Of a stretch of 64,000 nucleotides of DNA, positions 13,901 to 27,784 are shown in pieces. The notes beneath the pieces are model-generated. The model had not been told where the DNA came from and searched no databases. It saw only the letters and a list, made by a program, of their open reading frames with translations. The stretch's first letter is position 1; each line of letters begins with the position of its first letter. Where the stretch lies: NCBI GenBank assembly GCA_903813345.2, contig CAIIXF020000007.1:35122538-35186537 (forward strand). Direction: 5' to 3'. The translations under genes and the position numbers were made by a program. The DNA comes from Owenia fusiformis (lineage: Eukaryota; Annelida; Polychaeta; Sabellida; Oweniidae).

Positions 13901-16900
13901 TCTTCAAGCAAGACTAATGACCATATGAAGAATTGATCCATAAAGACATAACGTCTGACATACAGTCCTTTAAATAGTTTTTAGCTGACGACGGTTACGA
14001 ATAAAAGTTAAATAAACACTAGTTTACTTAATGATTTATTTAAGTATTTGAAATGCCGAATTCAAGAAGTGCATTGTCGAATGTGTACATGAGGATATAC
14101 TAACCTGTGTAAACCAATATCACTGTTGTACTTTTGAAATTACTTCGAGTTCAAGATGAATGTTAAAGAACACAATCTGTGTTCATAAGCCTAGAAAAAT
14201 ACACAATTCACAATCAATCTTATAAATTAGTTATTTTAAAATGTTATAAAAAATGAAAAGACCTAAACATGCCTATGTAGGGTCGTACATTTATAAATTA
14301 ATTATATTGTCTTATGAATTACGTTTTTTGTCACATCTATGCTATAAAAATAATGATGAATGATAGCGGTTCCTTTGATCTTAGTAGCATGGACAGAAAA
14401 CATTTATCATCTTAAGATTAAACTTTCAATATCCCTACACCAAGTGATTTATTGTTAATATTCACTATAAACCTTGTATGTGCAGCGCGAATACAATTGA
14501 TTTGAATTTTGCTCACGTACATTCAGTAATGGGGCTTATATATAATATTACAGATTGTTGTTAATTACCATGCATGACGTCTCTTCCAATGGTCACACTG
14601 ACAATTTTATCTCCCAACATATACACAAAACGTAGGTCTATTGAGTAATCGATATGAGATTCACAAACATTTAGCGTAGACATATTTTCGTGTTAGGTTT
14701 TTCATAAGAGGTCACGATGGTTTAGGCCTAATGTTTTTTTTGTATCATAAAAACCTGTAAGTATCTGTTTTCTCAAAAAGTTGTGTTATGGATAATCGGC
14801 TAATATTGGCTGATTTCATTTATTTAGCACTGCTTTCATTCGTATGTTATACTCCTTTGTTGTTATTCGTGTTGTCGTATTAGAAGTCGCATGTTATTGG
14901 AAATAACAAGACACGAAACTTCCAACAGGGGTGCCATAGCTTACATATAGCATTACATATCTCAGTATCTATAAATATATTGAAACAAATATCATAATCC
15001 CATTTCTCTAAATTTCATTAAACGATGTTCAAGGATGCTATCAATCACGTATACGAATGAGTATATATGTTATTCAGCCATTGGAATACCGAAGTAAAGA
15101 ATGACTAAGAAACAATGTGCTTAGAAGACTATTGAACTGAAGGGTTTGAGTGAATAATCATTCAGTAATCAATATCCTTGCCGAAGCATTATTCAATCAA
15201 ATGACAATTTCGAGGACAGTGGAGAATTCATTACAGCAGAGTCGCGATCGCCAAATGCAATTCTAATTGATTTCTAGATTTGCAAAATCTTGAAACAGAT
15301 AAATCTTACATACACCTGCTGGATGGCGTGCCTCTAATAGACCAATACAAGAAAACAGATAATCAATGGATATTGACTAAAGCGACATCTTTCAATAACA
15401 AACCAAAACAGTCTTATTTATGTTATTGTCGATATTTTGCTTTGAAGTGAAACTGTTGCAAAAGTAGTACATGTATTAGCAGAATTTTCATGATTTTTGA
15501 GCTGCTGTGATTGTTTTCACAAGATAAAAGACGTGTTACATGTTATAATTTAAATCAGTTGATCATTACAATTTATTCTTCAATATCTTTCAACCCTCAA
15601 ATGGTTTTTGGGTCCGTTCTGGGGACATTCTTTGCAATAATTGTATCAGAAATTAATTATTCAATCTACATACATACAATCTACGTACATGAAATTGCAT
15701 CTTATCATTAATTCATTCATTTCATTTCAGATAAGACAAACCATATGTAAATCGCATGGTAACTTTTTGTACCGAACTTGATGTCACTCACAAAATTTAT
15801 ATTCAAATCATATAGTGTTATAGATAAATGCTGACAAGTGCTACAAAATGCTAAGACACCTGTACCCGTGTAATAAGGTTTATTCATATTTTCTTGCATC
15901 AAATATATATAGTACATATATATTATGAAAGGTAATTGAATAACCTATTTCAAACTGAAATCAGAGTGGCTTCTCTGGTTGCAGAGTTATTGCAAAATAT
16001 TATGTGCTGGGGTCCATTAGAGGGCGTAAGAAACACAAAACAATTAAACATGTTTTTGCAATTGTCTTCAGTATACATAACATGGCCTGAGGTATTAGAT
16101 TGCGATAATTCTTCCTGAAAGATGGAAGATGAAGGGGGTATTTAGGTATTATATATTGTTTCTCTCAGTTTGATCATAGTTTGGGATATATAGCCTTTGA
16201 TTTCCCTAGGCCTATGCATAGATGTACTCTAGATGGTTCATTTTCTTGCTATGTTTTTGTAGACAAGTTTTTGCAACACTTTTTAATATATTCATTTGGC
16301 AATTTTATATACATATTGTAATTAGAGTCTTGTTTTGCTAAATGAGAATAATTAAAAATTGTTAACATTGTAATTCCAGTCTGGTCTTAACATAATTGAC
16401 TGTGGATGACCAGTATATCAGTATATAGACAGATTGTTATATATTTTTCTCCGATTTGTTTCTGGATTGTGTATGTTGCACTTTTGGCAACAAGTGAAGT
16501 GCTTTAAATCTGACTTATAAATTGATATTTCAATTAAAAGAGGGCAAGCGACAAATATCAACCCATTAACGAATACTTAAACAACATGTGTGCGTTTGTA
16601 CATTAAGTGTTAAAACACCAGTCAGAACTTATATATGATATGATTGATCACAAATCACCAGATAATATGCTGCTTGCTGGTTAAGTGGTGATGACCTTTC
16701 AGCAGGTGTCATGGTACTTTTTAAACACGCCTGCAATTCGAAAGTAATTGAAGATGTCTACATAATCTTATACACCATATAGAATTGGTTATTGGTGTCG
16801 AATCATGATTCACTGGGGATCAGATGGAAACGAAAACTCTAGGTCTTCCTTTAGATATTGCCCGACTTCATGGACTTCTGGAGGCAGAATTTGGTAGCTT

Positions 16901-17800
16901 TTTTGTTTTCTCAATTTAATAATTTGATTTCAACTAATTATTTAGCACGAATTTAGTGAGTGAATTCCCACTTTAGAAATAAGATTTCACTTCAGACATA
17001 CATGGTTTAATTGTTGGATATCCACGAATCAATTTCCTGAATTAAGAAGACATAATATCTTCATTTCCAGTTGATCCCCAGTAATGATAGTCATGTCTAA
17101 AACGTACAAAGGCTCAATTACATGGCAACTAAATGTAGTCTATATGTATTCACAACAAAATTAATTTAAACATAATTGTTTATTCTAATAATAGTTCAGA
17201 TATACTCGTTACTAAGTAACATGATGATCTAAAATAAACATTGTGACCAGAGAATGAGACTAAATCACTGTGTTCCTTCGTCTAATTTGTGTAAGTGTAC
17301 AATTGGTGTACGTAACGTATAATCAGATAATGTTATCAAGAGATAATAAATTGGAAGTCGGTGTCAATATTATGCATCTATCTTGAGAATTCAAGGTATT
17401 CTTCTCCATAAGTGATACACTGACATACATACATGTAACAGTATGCACATTATCCCCAACAAGTTATCTGTCAACATCTTTATAAATAGGCCTATATCCA
17501 TGTCCACTGATGATAAATGGTTTTGTGTACAGGTGGTTTTCACATGTATAAATGATTATTTTTATCTGTTTATGTGTTGTTTGTATGTTTTAATACAACC
17601 ATACACACATCATATACAGCGTGTATATATTAATAATATGTTCTTCTAACACATCATACAGTAAGTAGGCATGCATTATTGGGCAGATACACATATGCCT
17701 TCCCTATGCACCACAAAATCACTTGAGGGTCTCATTCTTCAATATATTGGCAATCAAATAACCACAGACATTCTAAACCATTGTTTGCTGCCTCTCATTT
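8000..17800. other. Long AT-rich intergenic stretch
   Basis: No exon, RNA gene or clear transposon protein recognised in about 9.8 kb. A GGAC micro-run lies at 8683-8695. The dispersed repeat at 13155-13310 is listed separately. All open frames are short and unremarkable. Confidence 0.5.
13155..13310 (+). repeat. Dispersed repeat, copy 1 (pair with 50327)
   Basis: It shares CATGCAAAATGTCACC, TTTGTTACAGAC, the GTCCA(A/C)AAAA(A)..GTT.GAGAC block and CA(C/T)TTCTGG, in the same order and strand, with 50327-50460. The family is unknown and no terminal inverted repeats are seen. Confidence 0.65.
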
Positions 17801-17813
17801 ACAAACAAACATA

Positions 17814-17819
17814 TTTATT
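17814..17819 (-). terminator. BMI1: Candidate BMI1 polyadenylation signal AATAAA
   Basis: TTTATT on the plus strand reads AATAAA on the minus strand, about 38 bp past the BMI1 TAA. That would give an unusually short 3' UTR, so a more distal signal is equally possible. Confidence 0.3.
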
Positions 17820-17856
17820 AGCTGATTCTTGATTTGATCAATTGAATCCGTATTTG

Positions 17857-20800
17857 TTAGCACTGATGGCTGGCTGAAGGAATGTTAGATTCCTGGTGTC
17901 CATTTTGTCTGACATTGTTTGTTGTGTAATAAGCACCAAATGACGTCACGCCACAATGTTGAGATGGCCCATATGTAAGTCCACGACCACTATGATGAGA
18001 TTCCTCTCTATGATGTTGGACAGCCATGTTTGTAGCATGAGAGGGCGGGGTTACATGATTCAATGGCCTTGGCAAATTTAGTTTAGTTATTGAGTTTAAG
18101 GTCTTGGTACTAGAACTTAGACCAGATAATCCTCCATGTGACTTTGTAGCCATTGCTACGGTTTTCAGTTTTGATGCCATCGATGCTAATCCTTGACCAT
18201 TTCTCATAGAGGCTATTGTTTTTGTTGTTGGCGCAGTTTTCCTCTCTGCAGCTTTGGTACTCATTACTGAGGAGACACCAAAGGTTGTAGGTGCAAGGCT
18301 TGGAGGCCTTGGAGGGGAAGAAACTACTTCAGTGAGCTTGGAGGCAGCACAGGCTACTGCAGCCTGCCTGGCATCTTCTGCACTAACAACTACATCTGGT
18401 TCTTTAGAGCATGGTACTTTTGTGATGACACTTTTATGGTTATTCACTTGGGAAGATGTCTCTAAGCCATTGGTGGCGTGGCTGATAGGGGTGCCTTCTG
18501 TTGTTGGAGAAGATATATCTTTACTAGTAGCTGTTGTTTCTGGTGTGTCTGTAGTTTTCGGCAAAGTGGCAGAATCTCCATTTGATGTTGAAGAGCGTGT
18601 TGGTGTAGCGACGCTAGTAGATGTCTCTTGACTCAATTTACGACGTTTGATGCCTCCCTCTGGAATCTCATATATACAGTAGAACAACCTCAATGGACCT
18701 CGCTGAAAAAGAATAAATAAAAATATATTAGACAACTATTACAATCTCTGACGGCTCTTTTTAAATGTCACCCCATAAGCAATCAAATAATACACCATTT
18801 GTAAATTATTTAACTTATAAATTCATATATTTATGTTTATGGTTTGATGATATGTGGTTATCCTTAAACTATTGAATATTGATTTTATGGTTCAACAATA
18901 TGTAATACCCTACTACTGCATAGACTACGTACCCTCCTCCAAGAGTAGATATATGCTATGTCCATTAAAGTGTAATCATCACTTAGGGGTTCATCAGTTT
19001 TAAACAACACAATCTAAAGAAACAAGGAACATATATATAAATTCTAATAATATAGCTTGGCAGATAAAGTTTAATGAGTTAAGGATACAATATTTTGAAA
19101 AGACATGGACACAAAGGTTTTATCAGTAAATTTGGATTTGTGAGTAAATAATATATTCTCCAAATGTTTGGACTACACTCTCTGACAGCCAGTTTCATAA
19201 TTATCCTTTGTGATCGGCTGTGAACAGTCCAATTAATTGGAGTAGGATAACCATGTAACCTTGACGAGATTAAAATTTTTAAGACGATAACAGATGTGCC
19301 AAGGTGACAGGTCTATGAGAAAGTACTACTGTTTTGTTATGTTAAATATCTCTCTAAGAGGGATGCTATATGGCTTACATTGTGAGATGGTAACAGGCTA
19401 AATTTCATCCTGATAAACTTCTTGATATGGTAGATGGACATGGCAGCAGGGCATAACAAATACCTCTTCTCTGGCACCTTGGAAAGCAATGAACAACAAT
19501 ATTTAGAAACATATTGGGTCAATATGACCTGCCTTAATATGTGTACAAAGTGTGTATGTTGGCTTTAGGCTATATCTGCTAATGGTCTCATATGAGGAGT
19601 TTTAACTCTTATATGCACATACCTCTGCGTTAGAATATACAGTGTACATGTGTTTATTTAAATATTTATTTATTTTGGTGATACTGATGCTATTTCATAC
19701 CATTTTGTTAGTATCCCCACCACCCTTAGTGCATTTTTCAGTAGGTGTGTCTTCACTTTCATCTGGAGGCCTTCCACTGAAAAACAAATGCATGTCATAG
19801 TTAATATGTTTATACTATACATGTAAATATAATTTACTTCAGTTTGTAATCATATGTCAATCATATAATTACTCAGTAATCATATAGTTACTCAGTGTAC
19901 CCATGTTTGTATGAATTTTTCTGGGTGTATATATGTGTGTATTTAAAATGATGCTTCAAATTCATGTTTTTGTTATGTTTTATCCTTTTTCATAATGCAG
20001 TAAGAATAAATTCCCATGATGTATCTGAATCTCTCTCTCTAATCTTGAATACTATGTCTCAGATATATATTACACATTGTCATCAGTATTAATATTATTA
20101 GTGAGCAATAAAGAAAAGGGGAATTGTCAGCTTCAAAGAAATTTACACTGCAGTCATCATTGCTATGATTATAGTGAATGAAATTAATGGCCCATATAGA
20201 CATAAAAGGAATTGCCTATGGCCACTTTGATACCTTTAAATGTTTCTTCATATTCAATTATATGGCATATTATTTTAAAATTAATTCTTATTCTGAATTA
20301 TTGCTACAATGTGTATTAGTTTAACAGCATATGCACATGCAGACTAGTCTCATTTAGATTAATTGAGACTTCAGTACTCCACCCACTATGAGCAATACTC
20401 TGCATTTCAGCAAATATACAAATATTGATTAGGATAATATGGTTCTACTACTATGGTTCCATTTTCTGATGACTTTTGTGAAGAAACTGTCTAATTAAGA
20501 AAGAATGTCTTTTCCAATCAATATTCACATTGACTCTGAGCATCTTTGGGAGTGGAAATCTGATGACATGCAATGTTACACCATCTTGAAGAATGAGAAA
20601 GAGATTCCTTCAGATTATAGCAAGATTAGAGAATCTCGCCTTTTTAACACCATTCAGTCAATATGCTGAATGGACATATTAAAAGGAAGATTATGGATTT
20701 TTCTGATCAGATTAATGGATATACTGTCTATCAACCACAGACATAAAGGATAATATCCTATTATAAAGATTATCAACAGTATTAAAGAAACATTGAACAA

Positions 20801-22682
20801 ACGTTATTTTGATCTGATTTGATAAAATTGATATCTTACTGTTTTTAATATCAAAAGCACTGGCAATCAGGACTGACCCACAACAAAATGTGAAGCTCAT
20901 CTCTTAACACATGAAAGAACATTACTATGCAAACAACTTACGTTGTGCTGTATTCAAGTGATAAGCTGATGTTCTCATCTTCCGTGTATATATTCCTCTG
21001 ACTCTCTGCAACATCACCCTTTTCTTCTGGTGTATGACTTGACCCTGGAAAATGGATTTCATAGTTTATCAGAGACCTAGAGGGAAAGAGAGTTGAGTTG
21101 ATCCATTGCAGTTTTACAAAAGACTGTTTGGAAGGGACATAATTGATTTCTGTCCCATTTGGGAATGCAGCACCACCATGAACACTTTTTCTAGATACAC
21201 TATAACATGTTCTACAAGTACTGATAGATCAAGTTGTGTGATTAATAAAAATGAATAAAATATTTTCTCAGGGGACTTTTCTAACTATTGCACTAGTTCC
21301 ATTGGATTTGGAATACACTTGCTCTGAGTTTTTACCCATTTGTTTTGAGCAACATACAAGCGAGGGAAGAGTGTGAACCTCACATACCTGGTACAGGGGG
21401 ATTGTCCTTAAAGAACACTCTTCTCTGTTTCATTTCATCTAAAAGAAAAAATGAATGTTAAAAAGAATTCAACAAATTGTTGATAGTATTATTAAAATCA
21501 TTAAACTATTTTTATAAGATGTTTTGACACACTTAACAGAAAATAAGTATGGGTACTTACTTTTAAACAGACCTGGTACAAGCTTATAAACAAGATCTTG
21601 AAGTGTATGGTCTGCCCTGAAATATAACAATAACAATATTCAATTATATGCAAGATGGGGCATGTTGACATTCACTTGATGTCAAATGTAGATGGTGATA
21701 AATTAGATGATATTGTTGGTCCTTCAGAATAAGTAGATTTGAGGTTAACCAAAGCAATTGAAGTCATTGGCTGACCTTGGCTAACAATAATTTGATAATA
21801 TAAGTGTTATATGAGGGTAAATAAACCTATAAGGAGGACAAATTTTATGTTTCTAATTGCTTCTTAAAGATATAGAATCTTTGTATTGAAAGAAATAATA
21901 CTCATTAACCTTGAGTGTGGAAGTACAGAGAGATAGCATATGTACCTGATATGTAGATGTGGTTTTGTTTTATGCACCATCACATCGCATATTGGACAGT
22001 ACTTGCTGGTCTCTAAATATCTAACAATGCATGTGCGGCAAACTAAAATAAAAAAGTAATATGGATAACCATGTTAATCACTTAATTTGGAATCACAGAT
22101 TCATATACATATTTAAATACAGAATTTAAATATGAGAGAGTAAAACCCAACCCACAAAGCCTGTACAGTTTTAACTGTACACCAATTACAATTGCAAAAC
22201 CAATTATAGGAAGTCAGATAGGCCTGTATTGATCAATACATTGTATGAGTTGAAACAGTCAATGTTATGTGTTGTTTTAACAAAGCATAATGACATAATC
22301 ATATTGGATTTAAATATCATATGCAAATCAATATTCAAAATGCGAACCATTACAATGCACTAACAAATCATGTGTAAGCCTTATAAACACAATATCATTA
22401 TCAATAGATGCAAAAGGTTAAAATGACATTCTGTTCATATTAAGATTGCCATCTAATCATTTTAAACATTTCAAAATAAAGACAACATCATTCACCATTT
22501 GAACAGTTTACATTCAACTAATAGACACAGAAGTCTACATCAAAGTGTAAATTTATGTTGAGGCACTTACATGAATGAAGGCATTCTATGATGGTTGTGG
22601 CATCAATGTAGTAGCCCCCACATAATACACACATCAAATGTGGGTTCAGCTCTGTTATCTTGATTTTTGTTGTTCGGTGCAT
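17857..22682 (-). CDS. BMI1: Polycomb RING finger protein, BMI1/PCGF4-PCGF2 type (9 coding exons)
   Basis: PCGF proteins pair with RING1/RNF2 in PRC1, the nuclear E3 complex that monoubiquitinates histone H2A and represses target genes. Coding exons in order: 22682-22571, 22042-21946, 21616-21561, 21438-21388, 21044-20942, 19776-19701, 19477-19379, 19013-18933, 18702-17857. All junctions are GT...AG and the phases chain exactly to 1521 bp, or 506 aa plus TAA. The start [18 protein letters not shown] is the conserved PCGF2/4 N terminus. The C3HC4 RING has ligands C18, C21, C34, H36, C39, C42, C53 and C56. Residues about 166-245 form the RAWUL domain ([24 protein letters not shown]), which in this family binds PHC or BCOR. 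A KRRK nuclear signal follows, then about 250 Ser/Thr/Pro-rich residues of low conservation. The family assignment is firm. BMI1 versus PCGF2 cannot be separated, since many invertebrates have a single pro-orthologue. Confidence 0.95.
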
Positions 22683-22684
22683 AA
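22571..22684 (-). other. BMI1: BMI1 first coding exon with acceptor two bases upstream of ATG
   Basis: A TTTTGCAG acceptor ends at 22685, so the exon carries only TT before the ATG at 22682-22680. The 5' UTR must therefore come from at least one upstream exon. The exon ends after TTCAT at 22571 with donor GTAAG. The split codon T|TT restores the conserved HSFC of the RING. This arrangement fixes the start codon. Confidence 0.9.
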
Positions 22685-22689
22685 CTGCA

Positions 22690-25600
22690 AAATTGGAATA
22701 AACAACATTAATTATTGAAGTAACAATATAATCAGACTGTAACTTTGAAAAAGAAATCAATACACAAATAACAATAATACAATGGTGTGTTGATGATCAT
22801 TATCATTTACACATTAACACCCAGTCATATTATATAAGACATATTGTACATTCTTAACTCTAGGTCTCAATTATTCTCTCAACTGTGGCAATTTTACATG
22901 TACCAGTTCAACATTCACTTACTAATACTGCTGTATCATCTGACGGTCTGACCCCATCCAAACACTGTAACATCAACATATGCACTATTACCACATCATC
23001 ATCACACGTTTAGTATTCTAGACAGCAACTTACATTACTCAAATCAATTTTTCTTTTGGTCTTAGCCTACATTCCAAACCGAATCTCCAATTGAATAGTC
23101 TGTGTATATTTCAACTTTGTTGGGCAAATTATTAAAATTGATTACTATTTAAATAAATTGCACTAAATGCTGTCATGTTTAAATTAATACATGGCCATGG
23201 TGTTCATGTTAAGAAATAGTAAAAAGTTTACGAATACCTTATAGTACCGTAGTAGACTATAATTCAACCCAATGATCTTTGACATTACACCTCTGGTACA
23301 ATTAAGAAACATTTTCTGTCAGTGCTGATGAATTCCAGAGTAAACTGTTTTCGGGGTGTAAAGGGAACCCAGCTTCACATTATAGCATTCCATAAACCAC
23401 TTTGGAGGTAACGTTTTCTGATAATATGCTACTAGTATGTACAGTTTGTACACAGACTCCGCATAAGACTTCATCCAAGGCATGTTAATGTTTTTGCTAA
23501 AGGTTACTCTTATCCATCCACTCACACACACAGTCTCCAAAACAGTCTGATTTATAAGCCTTGGTGTGGCGGAGTTACCATTTTCTCTATTTATATCCAT
23601 AGCATGCACTTATCCCAACCCCTAGCACAATCGGTCAATCAAACCCTCTAAACATTAACTAGTACTTAGTCTGTTAGTCTGAGGTTGTACTTCGCTTATA
23701 ATAACATTCTGTTACTTTGTACCTACAGGAGTAAATTGGATTAGTAATGATTCTCCCCCCCCCACGTGTATCCTCTCCCCTGTCCCCCTGAGCCAAACTC
23801 ATTGATTTTGATTCACAGTGTGGCAGTGACGCATAGGGCATAACGCATCCCTTGCCTAAACATTACAAAGCACATGCTTAATAAATCCTACCAAGTAGAC
23901 AGAGTCTGTAAGACACTGGCAAGAAACAGCCCTGCTTATCACTTATCGACGTTCTTGTTTACTAAGCTCCCTAGGGCTGTGTAATGAGCAACGCTATCGC
24001 CTACAATAATTTAACCCATAAATCATCCGCTTGCGGATTTCACTAGCTAGCATCAGTAACCAATTAATGATATCAATTTCAAACGGATGGACTTTCCTAT
24101 TAAAAATAAAAAAAAATATTCTAAGATTATTAAAAATAAAGAAAATAATGCATACTGTAAAACATATGTTATACTGCTTGGTAATATATTCAACAATCAA
24201 TTGCATTTTTAATTATGAAAATTTCAGGGTTGCATATATTAAAATATATTTGCATAAAATACTGAGCACGAACAAAGAGATTCAAAGGCGCCAATTACCA
24301 CCTGCGATTTCGTGTTCCATCGTTAATTAACATGTAACGTTTTTACTAAAATGTATATGTGACGATGACATCGTTGTTTACATCGATAAGTTGATTTGAA
24401 CGTGTTATTCTAAGTAAGTTTTATTTACTTAAGAAACACGTGTCAACAATAAAAAATGTGTGTTATGTTATGTGTAATATGACTCATGAATCGTTGAATT
24501 CCGAATGATCTGATTATCTAAAAAGTAATTAATGAAGCATTAACGGTACCAGATTACGCAAACTAATCTAATTGCACTTTGTGTATAGTGTTAGCTGTTA
24601 TTTTATTTATAAGCCCGTCAAAGCAGTAAACTAAATGTGAATACTAAACAATGACTATTTAAATCACTTGTTAATGTATTCAAAGTCATATAAAACATTT
24701 AGCAATAGATATTGTCAAATTTGAAGAATCTCGTGCCCCATTAGCTTTGAGAGAACCAAATTCCCCTTTGTCGGTACTCTCTGAAACGCAAACGATGTTT
24801 CAATATGATTGGGTTCATTTAGCTGCACTCCAAAGAAGCTGCTTGAGAAATTGATACCCACAGATGTGCTACAGTAATTAACGTCGTAAAGCGTACAACT
24901 ACAACACGGAAAATATTCAACCTTCAGACTTGTTAAGTTAATATCACAAAAAGTATAAAAACTACAACCATAAGAATTAAAATGTGTTGAAGGTGAATAT
25001 GTCCTTTATTTGATCATTACAAATTATTTGGTCTAACTATCTGGTAACATATAGTTATCGGAGTTTATTTAAAGTGACCCCCTATTCCAATTAATCCAGT
25101 GGGAAAATAGTTCTGACGTCGATAACACAACCTTAAAATGCTTGATAAAGATAAAATGTACAGGACTCAAATGTCTATGCACGTTTTAAAAATACAAGAT
25201 AGTATTTTATTTCATGTGTAAACAATTTGTTGCACGTATCCTTATAACTATTTGGAACGTGTTTCCCCATCCCTAAAACCTATCAGTGAGTTCACTATTC
25301 ATTCTCAATCATTCCCATGCGTTACATAGGCCCATTTGAATCAATGATTCTGAACAATCTAAACTAGATATAACCCAGACATACACAGTTCCCAAATAAA
25401 TAAACCCCTTAGATTATTCAGTAGAAACAGCTGTTATCAAAATCAACTCTAGATTGCATATGCATCGATTTCCTAGACCCATATCATAACCCACTAAAAA
25501 CGCCATCTTGAAAATTCTAGACGGAGCAGTCGCAATCTTCTGCACCCTCGTTCACACTCTTACATCCGAGATGCAACTCTCATTCAACAATCTAATGAAT

Positions 25601-26840
25601 GCTTGATATACACAGATGACGATAGAAGACATATTACCTATCCATACGCCCTTGTTTCAGCAAAATCAGCAAACAATCTGTCGGTTTTGAGTCCCAGTCG
25701 GCTGATGTCTGTGTTGTATTTGCTCTTCACCAATATTGATCACGTGGTACAAAAAGCCCGGATGAATGATCGATAAACATGTGTCGTCTGCGACCAAAGG
25801 CCCCAAAGCGACTGGTAATAGGATGTTTTTGACATAAAAAACGCACAACCTTACTCACACAATACAATAAAATACATCTAAACAATTAGGGCCGCTCTAG
25901 TACTTTATCTCAAAAACACTCAATCAACTTATCGCTTAAATGTGTTAGTCGGTTAGTGCATGTGTACGGTAAAATCCCACGGCGGCTCAAGTCATATTTA
26001 CTTTCTTTCAGTTGACTTTTTCAACAGTTACCGTCATCAACACAAAGTCGACGATTGATGCTAGTCAGTCGTAATTTACTTGAGGGGACGTTCGCCGACC
26101 AGTGATCGTGTTTAGGGTGCCCTTGGGTGTGCGCTAGCCCCGGGGTGATTTTTACCCGGATTGATCGGTCATTATACTTTAGAATTAGGCTTAAATGTAT
26201 GAAGAGTTGACTAACAAAATAGCAGAGCAACTGAATGCAGCACATGGTGTTTGGGTTGTTGTGGGGACGGATGAGTTTCTTCTAGGGTTTATAATTACGA
26301 ATGCTTCGTGATTGTACCTCCGGATCGTATTGCATTGTCATTAATGAAAATAGCGATGATGACGTCACCCATTTAACGATTATAAACGGAAGCACATTGC
26401 AAAACAATTTATACTCTTGGTTTCATTTTTTCCAATTGTGTGAAATTCACGATATTCGCGGGAATATATAAAGGCGAGTGACTTGAATTCTTGAATCTTT
26501 TTTTATATCCTATGAATCTCCAAGTAGCCAGTCGCCTACAGATTTTGGGACTTGGGTGGCGCTTGATAACCAAAGACTAAATACCTCCGGTTCGCTTTAT
26601 TACCCTGTACTCACTTGTTGTGTGTTTAACATTGAGTTCAAACCTTAAAATATCCCCAACAATAGAAATATGATTGGATACAACCCAAGAAGCTAATTTA
26701 CTGAACAAGAATTGGCACTGCGTCGCTGAGAAAACAAATGTAATATCAGATCATCTAATCCAACAAAAATCAATAGTAGGCGAGCGTGTATAAACCCGAA
26801 CGCTCTACACTAGCCAAATCTATTTGTAACAAAATTGTAT
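22690..26840 (-). other. Presumed BMI1 5' intron
   Basis: About 4.1 kb with no coding exon that fits PCGF proteins. It holds a poly-C run at 23755-23764, AT-rich simple sequence near 24100, and a GC-richer block after 25480. A 96-codon open frame at 23319-23609 (minus) has no recognisable similarity. Confidence 0.4.
26360..26367. promoter_or_regulatory. Consensus CRE (TGACGTCA) near the BMI1 5' end
   Basis: A perfect 8-bp CREB/ATF palindrome lies in the relatively GC-rich 25.5-26.95 kb block, about 0.5 kb downstream of the candidate BMI1 first exon. A plus-strand TATATAAAG lies 100 bp further along at 26466-26474. Function is only inferred from the consensus and location. Confidence 0.25.
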
Positions 26841-26851
26841 TTTTACTTACC

Positions 26852-26954
26852 TGCTAGCACAGCTCAGATGTCTGGAAATCGGATACGCCAAGCAAGCGTC
26901 TAAGAATTCCCCAACAGCGCTTGACACATCTCAGGTTATATGCCGTCTGTACCT
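26852..26954 (-). other. BMI1: Candidate non-coding first exon of the BMI1 gene
   Basis: On the minus strand a perfect donor, GCTAGCAG|GTAAGTAA, lies at 26851/26850, in a locally GC-richer block about 4.2 kb upstream of the first coding exon. That exon requires an upstream 5' UTR exon. The upstream limit is a guess: a CATTACAG just before 26954 could be an acceptor, making this an internal UTR exon, or transcription could start further up. No coding potential is claimed. This is inferred from splice consensus and position only. Confidence 0.35.
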
Positions 26955-27631
26955 GTAATGAAATACGTCTAGGATAAAAGAGCCCGTGATGTTAGACTGA
27001 ACCCATTTATTTAATTCTTTTTTATTCGAATCTTACCCGCACATACATGCCTACGCCAACTGGTAATTTCATTGGTTTAGTTCAAGCAATGTTTAAATGT
27101 TTTTCCAACAGTTGCCCTTTGTGCTGTTATTTTTTATAAACACATAAATCTGTCAAATACAAGTACTCCAATACATTAGAGACATTATTTTACCTTGTTC
27201 ATATTTCTCTTTAATCAAAAATGCCCTATAGGGGGTTTCCTTTTTTAATTGTTTCTCAGCAAGATACACCTGAAATATATCAAGATTACATATATAGAGT
27301 GACAAAATATAATTAATAGTAAGCGTCTATGTAACAGATACATTCACGGTGTCAGTATTCAGTATAGAGGGTAATGATTTGATCGAAACTGCATAATACC
27401 TCAGGGTTTGCCCGTTAAAAGAGTAATTCCGAGTCATTTAGAATTGATTGAGATTTCAGATATGTCAGACGTTCGTTTATCAACTATTTTATCACGCTTT
27501 TAAATCCAGTCTTGATCCCTCTAGAAAGTGTATAAATACCATGATAAATCAAGATCGACTTCCCTTTACAACGATTTCTTAACCATGGCGCGTCAAGCCT
27601 CTGGGTACTTTCCTCGGACATTAATACACAC

Positions 27632-27784
27632 CACTGGCGACCCCCCCCCCTCCCCTAGCCTTTTTATAGGCCAAATTATCAAAAATGGGCCCTAAAATTT
27701 GGGTTTTGGTTTTAAGGGCCCAAATTGCTTTTCCTGACAGGAAATGTGCCCTCCCCTCCTTGTTAGCTTCTGGATCCGCCAGTG
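27632..27784. mobile_element. MITE family H, copy 1
   Basis: Ends CACTGGCG and GGATCCGCCAGTG. It shares the internal blocks CCTTTTTATAGG, CAAATTATCAAAAATGGGCC and GTTAGCTTCTGGATCCGCC with the 36538 copy. The left end is degraded by a poly-C run. Confidence 0.7.
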
